Shown here: positions 16,866-25,771 of the stretch, in pieces
Position numbering within the stretch: position 1 is the stretch's first letter
Layout: each line of letters opens with the position of its first letter
NCBI GenBank assembly: GCA_964523415.1
Contig: CAZFZB010000014.1
Span: 1 to 37,270, forward strand
Origin: M0108 sp964523415
GTDB taxonomy: Bacteria > Pseudomonadota > Gammaproteobacteria > Chromatiales > Chromatiaceae
Length of the DNA stretch: 37,270 bases
Reading direction: 5' to 3'
Made by a program: the position numbers and the translations under genes
The notes under the pieces: generated by a model
The model's input: the letters and a program-made list of their open reading frames with translations, nothing else
What the model was told of the DNA's origin: nothing
The model's database searches: none

Positions 16866-17063
16866 GACCACCACCGGGCAAGAAGCAGACAAAGGCTGCT
16901 TATATCACGAAAGTTTCAGGTCTGGGAAGACGGCCTGATCCAAACCCTGGCCGAGGTAATTACCCGTTCAGCAAAATTGCGCCCTGACCCGAAGGTTAGG
17001 GGCCAAGCCGCATCTGGACCAGAGGCCCTACATCACCCTAGGAAGGGGATGACGGCATGAAAC

Positions 17064-17090
17064 TAAAAACGCCGCCCATTGGGCGGCGTT
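17064..17090 (-). terminator. Rho-independent terminator of the rhd-tusA-dsrE2 operon
   Basis: On the minus strand AACGCCGCCC and GGGCGGCGTT form a perfect 10-base-pair stem (17090-17068) with a 3-base loop, and the transcript continues into TTTTTAGTTT. It starts 36 bases after the dsrE2 stop. Stem and T-run make this a textbook terminator. Confidence 0.9.
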
Positions 17091-17126
17091 CCTTACGGAA
17101 TGGATCAAGCCTTGATCCAACCGCAA

Positions 17127-17606
17127 TCAGATATAAAGGCAGATATCGCTCTCACCGGCGAATTCAAAGAAGGCCGCGGCACCCGCATATTCGATACCGT
17201 CGATAAAATGGGACTGTTCCATATCGAAGAGATCGACGGTCATCTGGCATGCTACCATCTTGACCTCGGCCTCTATGCAAAGATCGCGCAGCTCCTCGAT
17301 GCTGGCCACGCCCTTCTTCTTCATTTTCTGCTTCATCATGGCGGTCATCATACCCTGCATACCAGGCAGGGTCATGCCCAGGATCGGGAACCACTTGTCC
17401 ATTCCCATAGGCATGGGCATTCCCGGGTTACCTAAGGGGGTGACCTCCAAGCATAGCTCCTTTTTCAGGAGTTGGAGTCCGTAGAAGGTGAAAAAGATCT
17501 GAACTTCATAGCCCAGCGCCGCCGCCGTAGAGGCAAGGATAAAGGGGGGATAGGCCCAGTCCAGCGACCCCTTGGTGGCGATGATCGCCAACTTTTTCTG
17601 TTCCAT
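17127..17606 (-). CDS. dsrE2: DsrE2-type sulfur-transfer protein
   Basis: A 159-residue DsrE/DsrF-family protein of the DsrE2 subgroup. It begins with a Rossmann-like strand (KKLAIIATKGSLDWAYPPF) and has a methionine-rich middle (GMPMPMGMDKW and MQGMMTAMMKQKMKKKG). The conserved cysteine in VKMVACQMTVDLF is the probable persulfide carrier; C52 and one more Cys are present. In Allochromatium vinosum the orthologous rhd-tusA-dsrE2 genes take part in cytoplasmic sulfur trafficking during sulfur oxidation. Here the three genes are in that same order, and a terminator follows at 17064-17090. The hydrophobic stretch around IFFTFYGLQLL may aid membrane contact. Confidence 0.92.
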   Translation of the reverse strand: MEQKKLAIIATKGSLDWAYPPFILASTAAALGYEVQIFFTFYGLQLLKKELCLEVTPLGNPGMPMPMGMDKWFPILGMTLPGMQGMMTAMMKQKMKKKGVASIEELRDLCIEAEVKMVACQMTVDLFDMEQSHFIDGIEYAGAAAFFEFAGESDICLYI

Positions 17607-17647
17607 CGGACGCTCCTCTTGAAATTTGTTTTAGGTTGACTCGTCGA

Positions 17648-17878
17648 TCAGGACTTCTTGATCAGGAAATGGAACTTGCCGCCCTCTTCCTTGGATTCCA
17701 TCAATTCATTGCCGGTCTGCTTCGCAAAGGAGTCAAAGTCCTTCACTGAGCCCGGGTCGGTCGCGATGATGTGCAAGACCTGGCCGGAACTCATGGAGCT
17801 AAGGGTCTTCTTGGCACGCAGAATTGGCAAGGGGCAATTCAGGCCGCTGGCGTCAAGTTCTTGATCGAAGTCTGCCAT
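17648..17878 (-). CDS. tusA: Sulfur carrier protein TusA
   Basis: A 76-residue TusA. The defining CPxP motif is at C15 (GLNCPLPILRAKK), the cysteine that carries sulfur as a persulfide. The rest is the compact two-layer fold with VLHIIATDPGSVKDFDSFAKQ. In sulfur oxidisers TusA passes sulfur from rhodanese toward DsrEFH and reverse sulfite reductase; those proteins are outside this window. It lies between rhodanese and dsrE2, with 41 bases to the latter and 101 to the former. Confidence 0.96.
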   Translation of the reverse strand: MADFDQELDASGLNCPLPILRAKKTLSSMSSGQVLHIIATDPGSVKDFDSFAKQTGNELMESKEEGGKFHFLIKKS

Positions 17879-17979
17879 GGAAATCTCCGAGGGGTTGGTT
17901 TACGAACTAAAAGTAGAATCACACGGGGGTGAAGTTTATAGGCCAAACGGCGGAAAAAGGCAACCTAAAGGAAGCCTGG

Positions 17980-18306
17980 TCAGTCCGGGCGGCCCGGTTC
18001 GATCTCGAAACCATGGCGGGCCCAAGCAATGATGCCACCCCGCAGATTGATGGCCTTGTCGAAGCCCTGCTGGGCCAAATATTGGCAAGCATGGTAGGAA
18101 CGCGCACCGCTTCGGCAGTACAGCACCACATCCTTGTCCCTGGGCAGTTCGTTCATCCGCAGGGGCAGGAGGTGCATGGGAATATATATGGCCTTGGGGA
18201 TGGCGGCCTGGACAATTTCCGCAGGGGTACGTATGTCCACAAGCAAGATATCTTCCCCCGCCGCTATTCGGTCCATCAGGCCGACGGAATCGATCTCGTT
18301 GACCAA
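17980..18306 (-). CDS. rhd: Single-domain rhodanese
   Basis: A 108-residue single-domain rhodanese (thiosulfate or persulfide sulfurtransferase). The active-site loop is YCRSGARS with the catalytic C64, and VDIRTPAEI near residue 23 is the usual entry motif. It is the first gene of the rhd-tusA-dsrE2 unit and probably loads sulfur onto TusA. The only start giving a complete domain is the TTG at 18306; an in-frame TAG lies four codons upstream and the next ATG would cut into the fold. A purine-rich GGGATAGGG upstream may be the ribosome binding site. Confidence 0.92.
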   Translation of the reverse strand: MVNEIDSVGLMDRIAAGEDILLVDIRTPAEIVQAAIPKAIYIPMHLLPLRMNELPRDKDVVLYCRSGARSYHACQYLAQQGFDKAINLRGGIIAWARHGFEIEPGRPD

Positions 18307-18340
18307 AGTAAAGCCCTATCCCGCATCCAAGTATTTCAGT

Positions 18341-18369
18341 ATATTAAGATGTTTTCAACCCTAAAGCAA
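18341..18369 (-). promoter_or_regulatory. Putative promoter of rhd-tusA-dsrE2
   Basis: On the minus strand TTGCTT (18369-18364) and TAATAT (18346-18341) are separated by 17 bases, 35 bases before the rhodanese TTG. A TATACT overlaps just downstream as an alternative -10. The divergent cysG start lies at 18414. Confidence 0.38.
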
Positions 18370-18413
18370 CTTATCCCCAAGTCCCCCACCCCCGCTCGGC
18401 AACGCCTAAGCCC

Positions 18414-19768
18414 ATGGAATTACTACCCATCTTCCTTGATATACGCAATCAACCCTGCCTGGTCGTGGGTGGCGGCACGGTCGCCTCGCGCAAGGTCGCC
18501 AGCCTCAGGCGCGCAGGTGCCGAGATTCACCTGGTTTCTCAGGAACTGACGCCCGAACTCCAGACTCAGGCAGACTCCGGGGACTTGATTCATCACGCCA
18601 GAAATTTCAAGGACAAGGATCTCAGGGGCAAGCGCTTGATCATTGCCGCTACCAATGACCGTAAGACCAACCAGCAGGTCGCTCGGATGGCGAAGGCGAA
18701 TGGCATCCCGGTCAATGTCGTAGACCAGCCCGAGGCATGCAGCTTCCTCCTGCCCTCGGTCATCGACCGCTCCCCCGTGGTCGTGGCCGTATCAACCACC
18801 AAGGCCTCGCCAGTCCTGGCGCGCCTGCTACGTACCCGACTGGAATCCATGATACCGGCTGGTTACGGTCGCCTTGCTGATCTATGCGCCCGCTATCGAG
18901 ATGCCGTCAAGGACCGCTTTACCGATGAGCGGGACCGCCGCCGATTCTGGGATCGGATCCTGGTTGGCGGAGTCGCCGATCGTGTCTTTTCGGGCCACCT
19001 TGAGGAGGCCGATGCCATCATGACGCGGGAACTTGCCGAAGCCCGCCCCCATGGCGGCATGGGTGAGGTTTATCTGGTCGGCGCCGGGCCGGGTGATCCA
19101 GACCTGGTTACCTTTCGCGCCCTGCGCCTCATGCAGCAAGCCGATGTAGTCGTCCATGACCGCTTGGTAGCCAAGCCCATCCTCGACCTCACTCGTCGCG
19201 ATGCGCAACGCATTTATGTCGGCAAGGAGCGGGACAACCATGTCATGCGTCAGGAGGAAATCAATCGCCTGCTCGCCGATTTGGCCAAGGCCGGTCATCG
19301 GGTACTGCGCCTCAAGGGTGGCGATCCCTTCATCTTTGGCCGGGGCGGCGAGGAGATCGACACCCTGGCGGCCGAGGGGGTACCCTTCCAGGTCGTACCC
19401 GGTATCACGGCAGCCTCTGGCTGCGCGGCCTATAGCGGCATCCCCCTGACCCACCGCGATTATGCCCAGTCCGTCACCTTTGTCACGGGCCACCTCAAGG
19501 ACGGGTCCATGGATCTCAACTGGGAGCAACTCGCCCAACCCCATCAAACTATAGTCTTTTATATGGGCCTGGTGGGCCTATCCCTCATCGTTTCCCACCT
19601 GCTTGGCCATGGCCTCTCGCCCGAAATGCCCATCGCTCTCATCCAGCAGGGTACCACCCCACAGCAGCGAGTCTTTTCCGGCACCCTGGCTACCATCCAG
19701 GAGGTGCTTGCCGGGGAACAACCTCAGCCCCCCACCCTCATCATCGTCGGCGAGGTCGTCAAGCTTCG
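18414..19768 (+). CDS. cysG: Siroheme synthase CysG, 3' end lost in gap
   Basis: A multifunctional siroheme synthase: uroporphyrinogen III methyltransferase, precorrin-2 dehydrogenase and ferrochelatase in one chain. 451 residues are visible before the N-run. The N-terminal part (about 1-200) has the NAD-binding CLVVGGGTVASRKVASL and the TTKASPVLARLLRTRLE segment. The SUMT domain starts near residue 218 with VYLVGAGPGDPDLVT and has RLKGGDPFIFGRGGEE. The last visible residues, TLIIVGEVVKL, are normally about 10-20 residues from the CysG end, so only the tail is missing. Siroheme serves sulfite and dissimilatory sulfite reductases, which fits the adjacent divergent sulfur-transfer genes. Confidence 0.94.
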
Positions 19769-19868
19769 NNNNNNNNNNNNNNNNNNNNNNNNNNNNNNNN
19801 NNNNNNNNNNNNNNNNNNNNNNNNNNNNNNNNNNNNNNNNNNNNNNNNNNNNNNNNNNNNNNNNNNNN
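19769..19868. other. Assembly gap of 100 N
   Basis: Exactly 100 undetermined bases, a conventional placeholder, so the true length is unknown. It hides the end of cysG and the end of the facing minus-strand gene. Confidence 0.98.
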
Positions 19869-20311
19869 GGGGGCCACTCCTGAAGGGGTTTGAAGTCCAA
19901 CCCGAGGAGTTCGGTCAGGGCTGGCAGGAGTCTGGACTTCAGGATGGGTTGTTCTCGTCCCTGCAGGTGATGGAAATAGACATCCATTTCCTCGACAACA
20001 TAGTCAGGGATATCGGAAAAGGTGTTGAGGGGAATATCGATAAACATCTCGAAATTGGGGCCCAGCAAGGTGCGGAAGGTTTCCTGATCGGGCTTTTCCA
20101 GGAGGTTGCCAGCGCCTCGGTTCCGGTCATAGATAAATGTAAGGGTCAGATAACCGCTACCATCGGGGCGATGAAAGGCCGATACCTTGAGCACACCCTC
20201 GACACCCTCCCCGCCAGCAGGCACCTTGCGATTAAATCCTGCGAACCCAATCATGTGCTCATCGGCCTTTGAAGCCAAGATGCCTTCCATCAGATCATAG
20301 ACTTCTTCCAT
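19869..20311 (-). CDS. Unknown protein, third gene of the glycogen operon, C-terminus in gap
   Basis: About 147 residues from ATG 20311 until the N-run; the end is not visible. I do not recognise a family. The chain is soluble and acidic, with segments suggesting alternating strands (GYLTLTFIYDRNRGAG, NFEMFIDIPLNTFSD) and helices (YVVEEMDVYFHHLQG). It starts 12 bases after the GH57 stop with an AGGGGA ribosome binding site, so it is almost certainly translated with GH57 and glgC. A role in glycogen metabolism or its control is inferred from position only. Confidence 0.75.
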
Positions 20312-20322
20312 GATGATTCCCC

Positions 20323-22023
20323 TTAATTGCGCTTCATGACGCCGCCATGTTCGGCGGTACCGGAACGGTTGGTGAAGGGGCGGGCCAGATATTCCGGGGG
20401 TGCCTCGCCCAATAGTTCGTAGAGTTGTTGTAATTGGAGACGATAAAGCCGCTCGAAGTCACTGACCGCCTCAGGAGGGTTGTCGTCCCCGAACCACCAG
20501 AACCAGTCAGAACCCTCACAGGTGGCGAGTTGGAGTTCCAGGCGCTCGCGTTCAGCCTCGCTCCAGATTCGAGAGGCCAGGGCGCGGTCGTAGGCGGCCT
20601 TGGCGGCACCAAGCATGTCCCAGGCACGGTTCTTGTCGGCGTTTCCGATCCAGGTAGAGAGGGTGCCATAGACCCAACTCCCTGCCACCAGATGTTCAAG
20701 GGTGGTAGTTGGACCGGCCAGGCCCTCCAGAAGCCGCGAAAAGGTCGTTAGCTCCAGTCGCGGATGGCTAGCTAACCGGCGGTAGAGTTCCGGAATAAAG
20801 AAGCTGGCATTGTGCGGGTAATATTCCCAGGCATTCTCGCCATCCATGATGATGGAGAGGACACGGTTGGGGCGGCCCTGGGTAGCCTCAGCAATGCGTT
20901 CAAGGTGCTCGATCAGGTTTGAGACGGCATCCTGGGCGTGCCAATCGGCATAGGTAAATCCGATGAGATCAGAAATGCCATCGTCGCGGAAAAAGCAATC
21001 GACCTGACCCTGACCCAACCGGTAGGGGTGAGTCAGCCAATGTTCTGGCAGGCTGTCACCCAGACTGGCACGCAGGCTGTGATAGAGAACGCGTTGGCCA
21101 CTTGCAGTCCATCGCACCCCCTCTTCCTCCAGCAGGCGCAGCGTGGCCGCACTCAGGGCGCCCTCGGAGGGCCAACAACCAGCGGGGCGCCGGCCAAAGT
21201 GACGCTCGAAGGTAGCCATGCCGCGAAGCAGATGCCAACGTGCCCGCTCCTCCCCCCCGGGATAGGCCTGCAGTTCCGGAAGGGGGCAGTCGGGGACCGA
21301 TTCCCGAGCACAACGGATATCCAGCAGCAGCGGCAGAATGGGGTGGGCGTATGGGGAAAAGGACAATTCCACCCGACCCTGATCGGCAAGGCGGCGATAA
21401 CGCGGAACCAAGCCCTGGAGTTGCTCGCCGATTACCTCCACCAAAGCACTGCGATCATCCAGGGTAAAGCCCCGCCCCTTGCGTTGCAGGGAGTCGATAC
21501 GTGGATCGTTATCGCGAATATGTTCCCCGGTCCAGGCCAGGTGATACCAGACCAGAAGATCAGCGAGAAACTGATCGTTGACGTAAAGGTCGGCTTTGTG
21601 ATGACGGTCGAACCAGTCCGCCAGATCGATCAGTTCGCGCAGGCAGGGAAAGCGGTCGATGAGATGGGTCTTGTTGGCCTTCCGGCAGGCGCTAATCAAA
21701 TCGCGACGGCGGAGGGTATCCAGAGGGAGTCCCGGGCCGGCCAAGGCTGATAACAGGGGATCCCGGATACGGCGGCCACCAGTCTGCCAGGCCCGGATCT
21801 GAGCGATATAGTCATCGATTTGATCCAGCAGGATCGGGGCAAAATTAACCACCGCGCGAGCCTGAGGCTGAGCCTCCAGGTGCGCAGCCATGTCGGAGTA
21901 GTCTTTAATACCGTGGAGATAAACCCATGGCAGATGGTATTCATGGCCCCCAGGTCCCCGGTAGTCTGGCTGGTGCATATGCCAGCAGATCACCACCGGC
22001 AAGCGGCTGGAGTCAGCGGACAT
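20323..22023 (-). CDS. Glycoside hydrolase family 57 protein
   Basis: A 566-residue GH57 enzyme. The family landmarks are WHMHQPDY near residue 14, the catalytic-nucleophile region GCWPSEGALS near residue 282 and the acid/base region IIMDGENAWEYYPHN near residue 393. GH57 includes alpha-amylases, 4-alpha-glucanotransferases and branching enzymes; a separate GH13 branching enzyme is present nearby, so amylase or glucanotransferase action is more likely. It overlaps the upstream glgC by 11 bases and is followed after 11 bases by the unknown gene, forming a tight operon. Confidence 0.9.
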   Translation of the reverse strand: MSADSSRLPVVICWHMHQPDYRGPGGHEYHLPWVYLHGIKDYSDMAAHLEAQPQARAVVNFAPILLDQIDDYIAQIRAWQTGGRRIRDPLLSALAGPGLPLDTLRRRDLISACRKANKTHLIDRFPCLRELIDLADWFDRHHKADLYVNDQFLADLLVWYHLAWTGEHIRDNDPRIDSLQRKGRGFTLDDRSALVEVIGEQLQGLVPRYRRLADQGRVELSFSPYAHPILPLLLDIRCARESVPDCPLPELQAYPGGEERARWHLLRGMATFERHFGRRPAGCWPSEGALSAATLRLLEEEGVRWTASGQRVLYHSLRASLGDSLPEHWLTHPYRLGQGQVDCFFRDDGISDLIGFTYADWHAQDAVSNLIEHLERIAEATQGRPNRVLSIIMDGENAWEYYPHNASFFIPELYRRLASHPRLELTTFSRLLEGLAGPTTTLEHLVAGSWVYGTLSTWIGNADKNRAWDMLGAAKAAYDRALASRIWSEAERERLELQLATCEGSDWFWWFGDDNPPEAVSDFERLYRLQLQQLYELLGEAPPEYLARPFTNRSGTAEHGGVMKRN

Positions 22024-23284
22024 AACTGGGTTCCTGCTTGAGCATTTCCGGGGTAACCAGAGTTACCGCTCCTTCGGTGACATAGAGACCATTCGCTCGA
22101 TCACGATCCGGATCCAGGCCGATTTTCATCCCTTCGGGTATGCGGCAGCCTCGATCGATGACGGTATTGTGGATGCGACAATTGCGGCCAACATCCACGT
22201 CAGGAAGTATCACCGAGTCCTGAACGTACGAATAGGAATTGACGCGGACGTTGGAAAATAGCAAGGAATGGCGAACCACAGCCCCAGAGATGATACAGCC
22301 ACCAGAAACCATGGAATCCACCGCCATGCCCCGACGTTCTTCGTCGTCGAAGACAAATTTGGCGGGGGGCAATTGTTCCTGATAGGTCCAAATCGGCCAG
22401 GAGGAATCATAGAGGTTAAGGGGAGGGGTGACGCCGATCAACTCCAAATTAGCCTGCCAAAAGGCATCGACGGTGCCTACATCGCGCCAATAGGCCTGCT
22501 CGCCACTTCGCACATCACGGAAGGGATAGGCCATGACCCGGTACTTTTCGACCACTCCGGGAATAATGTCCTTGGCAAAGTCGCGGCTTGAACCAGGCAT
22601 ATCCGAATCACGAATGAGCTGCTCGTAAATAAATCCCCGATTGAAAACGTAAATCCCCATGGAGGCCAGAGCTACACCATCGCGTCCAGGAATCGCGTCG
22701 GGCTGGTCAGGTTTTTCGGCAAAACTGAGTACCCGGTTATCCAGATCCACGGACATGACGCCAAAGTCCCGAGCCTTGGCCAGATCCACCTCCAGGCAAC
22801 CGACCGTCATATCGGCGCCCATTTCGACGTGCTGAGCGATCATGGCGCCATAATCCATTTTATAGATGTGGTCGCCAGCCAGAATCAGGACATAGTCCGG
22901 GTTATGAGCGCGGATGATGTCTAGATTCTGGAAAACGGCATCGGCGGTGCCCGCATACCAGGAGGTCTCGGTCACTCGTTGTTGCGCGGGCCAAAGTTCG
23001 ACGAACTCACCAAACTCACCACGTAGGAAGCCCCAACCCTTTTGGATATGCAGGATAAGGGAGTGGGACTTGTACTGAGTGATAACACCGATGCGTCGTA
23101 TACCCGAGTTGATGCAATTGGAGAGTGGGAAATCGACAATGCGGAACTTGCCACCAAAGGGTACCGCAGGTTTGGAGCGCCACTTGGTGAGGTCCTGAAG
23201 ACGCGACCCCCTGCCACCTGCCAGAATCAAGGCAAGGGTGTTGCGGGTGAGGCGACTAACAAAACGTTGACTCGAATCCGGCAT
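22013..23284 (-). CDS. glgC: Glucose-1-phosphate adenylyltransferase
   Basis: A 423-residue ADP-glucose pyrophosphorylase that makes ADP-glucose for glycogen. The N-terminus has the nucleotidyltransferase motif LALILAGGRGSRLQDLT with KPAVPFGGKFRIVDFPLSN, the regulatory and substrate-binding region of GlgC. ILAGDHIYKMDY holds the catalytic Asp. The C-terminal third (VNSYSYVQDSVILPDVDVG) is the left-handed beta-helix. ATG 23284 is preceded by GAGGGGG with 6 bases spacing. First gene of the glgC-GH57-unknown operon, divergent from glgB across 117 bases. No glycogen synthase glgA is in the window. Confidence 0.96.
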   Translation of the reverse strand: MPDSSQRFVSRLTRNTLALILAGGRGSRLQDLTKWRSKPAVPFGGKFRIVDFPLSNCINSGIRRIGVITQYKSHSLILHIQKGWGFLRGEFGEFVELWPAQQRVTETSWYAGTADAVFQNLDIIRAHNPDYVLILAGDHIYKMDYGAMIAQHVEMGADMTVGCLEVDLAKARDFGVMSVDLDNRVLSFAEKPDQPDAIPGRDGVALASMGIYVFNRGFIYEQLIRDSDMPGSSRDFAKDIIPGVVEKYRVMAYPFRDVRSGEQAYWRDVGTVDAFWQANLELIGVTPPLNLYDSSWPIWTYQEQLPPAKFVFDDEERRGMAVDSMVSGGCIISGAVVRHSLLFSNVRVNSYSYVQDSVILPDVDVGRNCRIHNTVIDRGCRIPEGMKIGLDPDRDRANGLYVTEGAVTLVTPEMLKQEPSYVR

Positions 23285-23343
23285 GTGAACCCCCTCGGCG
23301 ATGGCTAATTAAGGCAGTCGTTTGGGTAAATACGTCATTGCTT

Positions 23344-23353
23344 ATGGTACCAT
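23344..23353. promoter_or_regulatory. Palindrome in the glgC-glgB divergent region
   Basis: ATGGTACCAT is a perfect 10-base palindrome, lying 59 bases before the glgC ATG and 48 bases before the glgB ATG. It could be a shared operator. Ten-base palindromes also arise by chance. Confidence 0.25.
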
Positions 23354-23401
23354 CATCTACCGTTGCGCCATTGCCTCTTGCCGTGTAGGAGACACGCCGT
23401 C

Positions 23402-25654
23402 ATGCCCACGGGAATCCCCGCCTCCACCCGCCTTCCTGAAACCCTGCAACGCATCTTGGATGCCCGCCACCACGATCCTTTCGAGGTCCTGGGCCGCCAT
23501 ATCAAGGAGGCCGTATGCACCTTGAGGCTCTTTCTTCCCAAGGCAGAGCGTGTCCTGGTTGCGGGAACCCAGGTGGAGGTGCCACGCATCGAGGGAACGG
23601 ATCTCTTTGTTTGGGAAGGCGATCCTGCCCAGGTTCCCCCCGGCTATCGCATCGACTGGACCGATACTCAGGGTCAGGTTCATCGCCTCATTGATCCCTA
23701 CGCCTTTCCTGCCCAATTGGAGGATTTTGACCTGCACCTCTTTGGTGAGGGCCGCCACTGGCACGCCTATCGCTTTCTAGGCGCTCATCCGCGGGTCGTA
23801 GCCGGGGTCAGCGGCACTCTCTTCGCCGTCTGGGCCCCCAATGCTCAACGCGTTAGCGTGGTGGGTAATTTCAATGCCTGGGACGGACGCGTGCACCCCA
23901 TGCGGGCGCGCGGTGGCTCTGGGGTCTGGGAACTCTTCCTCCCGGATCTTGGCCCTGGGGAGTTTTACAAGTTCGAGCTACGCGACCAGCACGGCAACAT
24001 CCACGTCAAGATCGATCCCTATGCCACCGCCTTTCAAACCCGCCCGGAAACGGCATGCATCACCCAAGCCGACATAGACTTCAATTGGGACGATGCTGCC
24101 TGGCTTGAGGCCCGCGCCCGAACTGATTGGTCACACCAGCCGCTGTCGGTTTATGAGGTTCACCTCGGTTCCTGGCAGCGCAGCGCAGATGGCAACTACC
24201 TTGGCTACCGCGAGTTGGCGGAGCGCTTGGCGGACTATGTCAAAGAGGCCGGCTTTACTCATATCGAGCTCCTGCCCATCACCGAGCACCCGCTTGATGC
24301 CTCCTGGGGTTACCAGACCACAGGCTATTTCGCCCCGACCAGCCGCTTCGGTTCACCTGAGGACCTGCGCTGGTTTGTGAATCACCTGCATCGCAAGGGC
24401 ATCGGCGTCCTCCTCGACTGGGTCCCCGCCCACTTCCCCCGCGATACCTTCGCCCTTGCCCGCTTCGATGGCTCGGCCCTATACGAGCACGAGGATCCGC
24501 GTTTAGGGGAACACAAGGATTGGGGCACCCTGATCTTTAACTTCGGGCGCAACGAGGTGAAAAACTTCCTCCTGTCCAGCGCCCTCTTTTGGCTCGAGGA
24601 GTTCCACCTCGATGGTCTGCGCGTGGACGCGGTTGCTTCCATGCTCTATCTGGACTATTCACGCAACGCGGGTGAGTGGATCCCCAATCGCTATGGCGGC
24701 AATGAGAACCTCGATGCAGTCGCCTTCCTCCGCCAACTCAACGAGATCACCCACGGCCAGCACCCCGGTACCCTCATGGTCGCTGAAGAATCGACTGCAT
24801 GGCCAGCAGTATCGCGACCAACCTTTGCGGGCGGCCTGGGCTTCACCATGAAATGGAACATGGGCTGGATGCACGACACCTTGGCCTACTTCTCCAAGGA
24901 CCCGATCTACCGGCATTATCACCACGATATGCTCACTTTCGGGCTGCTGTATGCCTTCTCCGAGAACTTCGTCCTGCCCTTCTCCCACGATGAGGTCGTC
25001 CATGGCAAGCACTCCCTGCTCGACCGCATGCCTGGGGACAGTTGGCGCAAATTCGCTGGGCTGCGCCTGCTCTACACCTTTATGTTCAGCTATCCGGGCA
25101 AAAAACTACTCTTCCAGGGTTGTGAGTTTGGCCAGGGTCGAGAGTGGAACTTTGCTGGAGAACTGGATTGGTACCTGCTCGATCGAGCCCCTCACCAGGG
25201 CATACAACGCCTGGTTGCAGACCTTAACCGGCTCTACCGCCGGCAACGTGCCCTCTACGATCTAGACTTCCATGACACCGGTTTCGAGTGGCTCGACTGC
25301 AACGACAGTTCCCAGTCCGTCCTGAGCTACCTGCGCAAGGATCGCACCGGCGAGGCCAAGGTATTAGCCTTGTTCAACTTCACCCCAGTGCCGCGCCCTG
25401 GATACCGGCTCGGCGTTCCCGAAGCAGGCTATTACCGCGAGGTTATCAATTCTGACAACGACATCTATGGTGGCAGTTCTTATGGCGAGCGCATGGGAGG
25501 CGTCTCCGAACCCCTGTCATGGATGGGTCGCCCCCATTCCATCCTTGTCGATCTGCCCCCTCTCGCAGGTGTCATTCTCGTCCTTGATCCCTACGCCGAC
25601 ACATCCCTGCCTACAGAAGAACCCGATGAGGCCCAAAACGCGGATGCCCAATGA
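23402..25654 (+). CDS. glgB: 1,4-alpha-glucan branching enzyme
   Basis: A 750-residue GH13 branching enzyme that introduces alpha-1,6 branches into glycogen. Order: an N-terminal N1 domain (HHDPFEVLGRH), a CBM48 domain (about residues 125-215: AVWAPNAQRVSVVGNFNAWD), then the GH13 barrel with nucleophile Asp in LDGLRVDAVASMLYLDY, acid/base Glu in MVAEESTAWP and the stabilising Asp in FSHDEVVHGKHS. It is full length for GlgB with both N-terminal domains. ATG 23402 has AGGAGA 9 bases upstream; 13 further codons are open upstream but are not family-like. Confidence 0.97.
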   Translation: MPTGIPASTRLPETLQRILDARHHDPFEVLGRHIKEAVCTLRLFLPKAERVLVAGTQVEVPRIEGTDLFVWEGDPAQVPPGYRIDWTDTQGQVHRLIDPYAFPAQLEDFDLHLFGEGRHWHAYRFLGAHPRVVAGVSGTLFAVWAPNAQRVSVVGNFNAWDGRVHPMRARGGSGVWELFLPDLGPGEFYKFELRDQHGNIHVKIDPYATAFQTRPETACITQADIDFNWDDAAWLEARARTDWSHQPLSVYEVHLGSWQRSADGNYLGYRELAERLADYVKEAGFTHIELLPITEHPLDASWGYQTTGYFAPTSRFGSPEDLRWFVNHLHRKGIGVLLDWVPAHFPRDTFALARFDGSALYEHEDPRLGEHKDWGTLIFNFGRNEVKNFLLSSALFWLEEFHLDGLRVDAVASMLYLDYSRNAGEWIPNRYGGNENLDAVAFLRQLNEITHGQHPGTLMVAEESTAWPAVSRPTFAGGLGFTMKWNMGWMHDTLAYFSKDPIYRHYHHDMLTFGLLYAFSENFVLPFSHDEVVHGKHSLLDRMPGDSWRKFAGLRLLYTFMFSYPGKKLLFQGCEFGQGREWNFAGELDWYLLDRAPHQGIQRLVADLNRLYRRQRALYDLDFHDTGFEWLDCNDSSQSVLSYLRKDRTGEAKVLALFNFTPVPRPGYRLGVPEAGYYREVINSDNDIYGGSSYGERMGGVSEPLSWMGRPHSILVDLPPLAGVILVLDPYADTSLPTEEPDEAQNADAQ

Positions 25655-25747
25655 AATAACCTAGCAAGACCCCATCCAATGGCTCGATAGCGCTGAGGCT
25701 AGACCTGCTCACCAACCCAGATGGTGGCCATGGTTTAGCCTCCACCG

Positions 25748-25771
25748 GGCCAGGGCGATCAGCCCCTGGCC
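25748..25771. terminator. GC-rich hairpin between glgB and hemerythrin genes
   Basis: GGCCAGGGC and GCCCTGGCC (the latter with one bulged C) can form a 9-base-pair stem around GATCA. It covers the last codons of the hemerythrin gene and lies 93 bases after the glgB stop, so it may end one or both convergent transcripts. No T-run is present. Confidence 0.35.
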
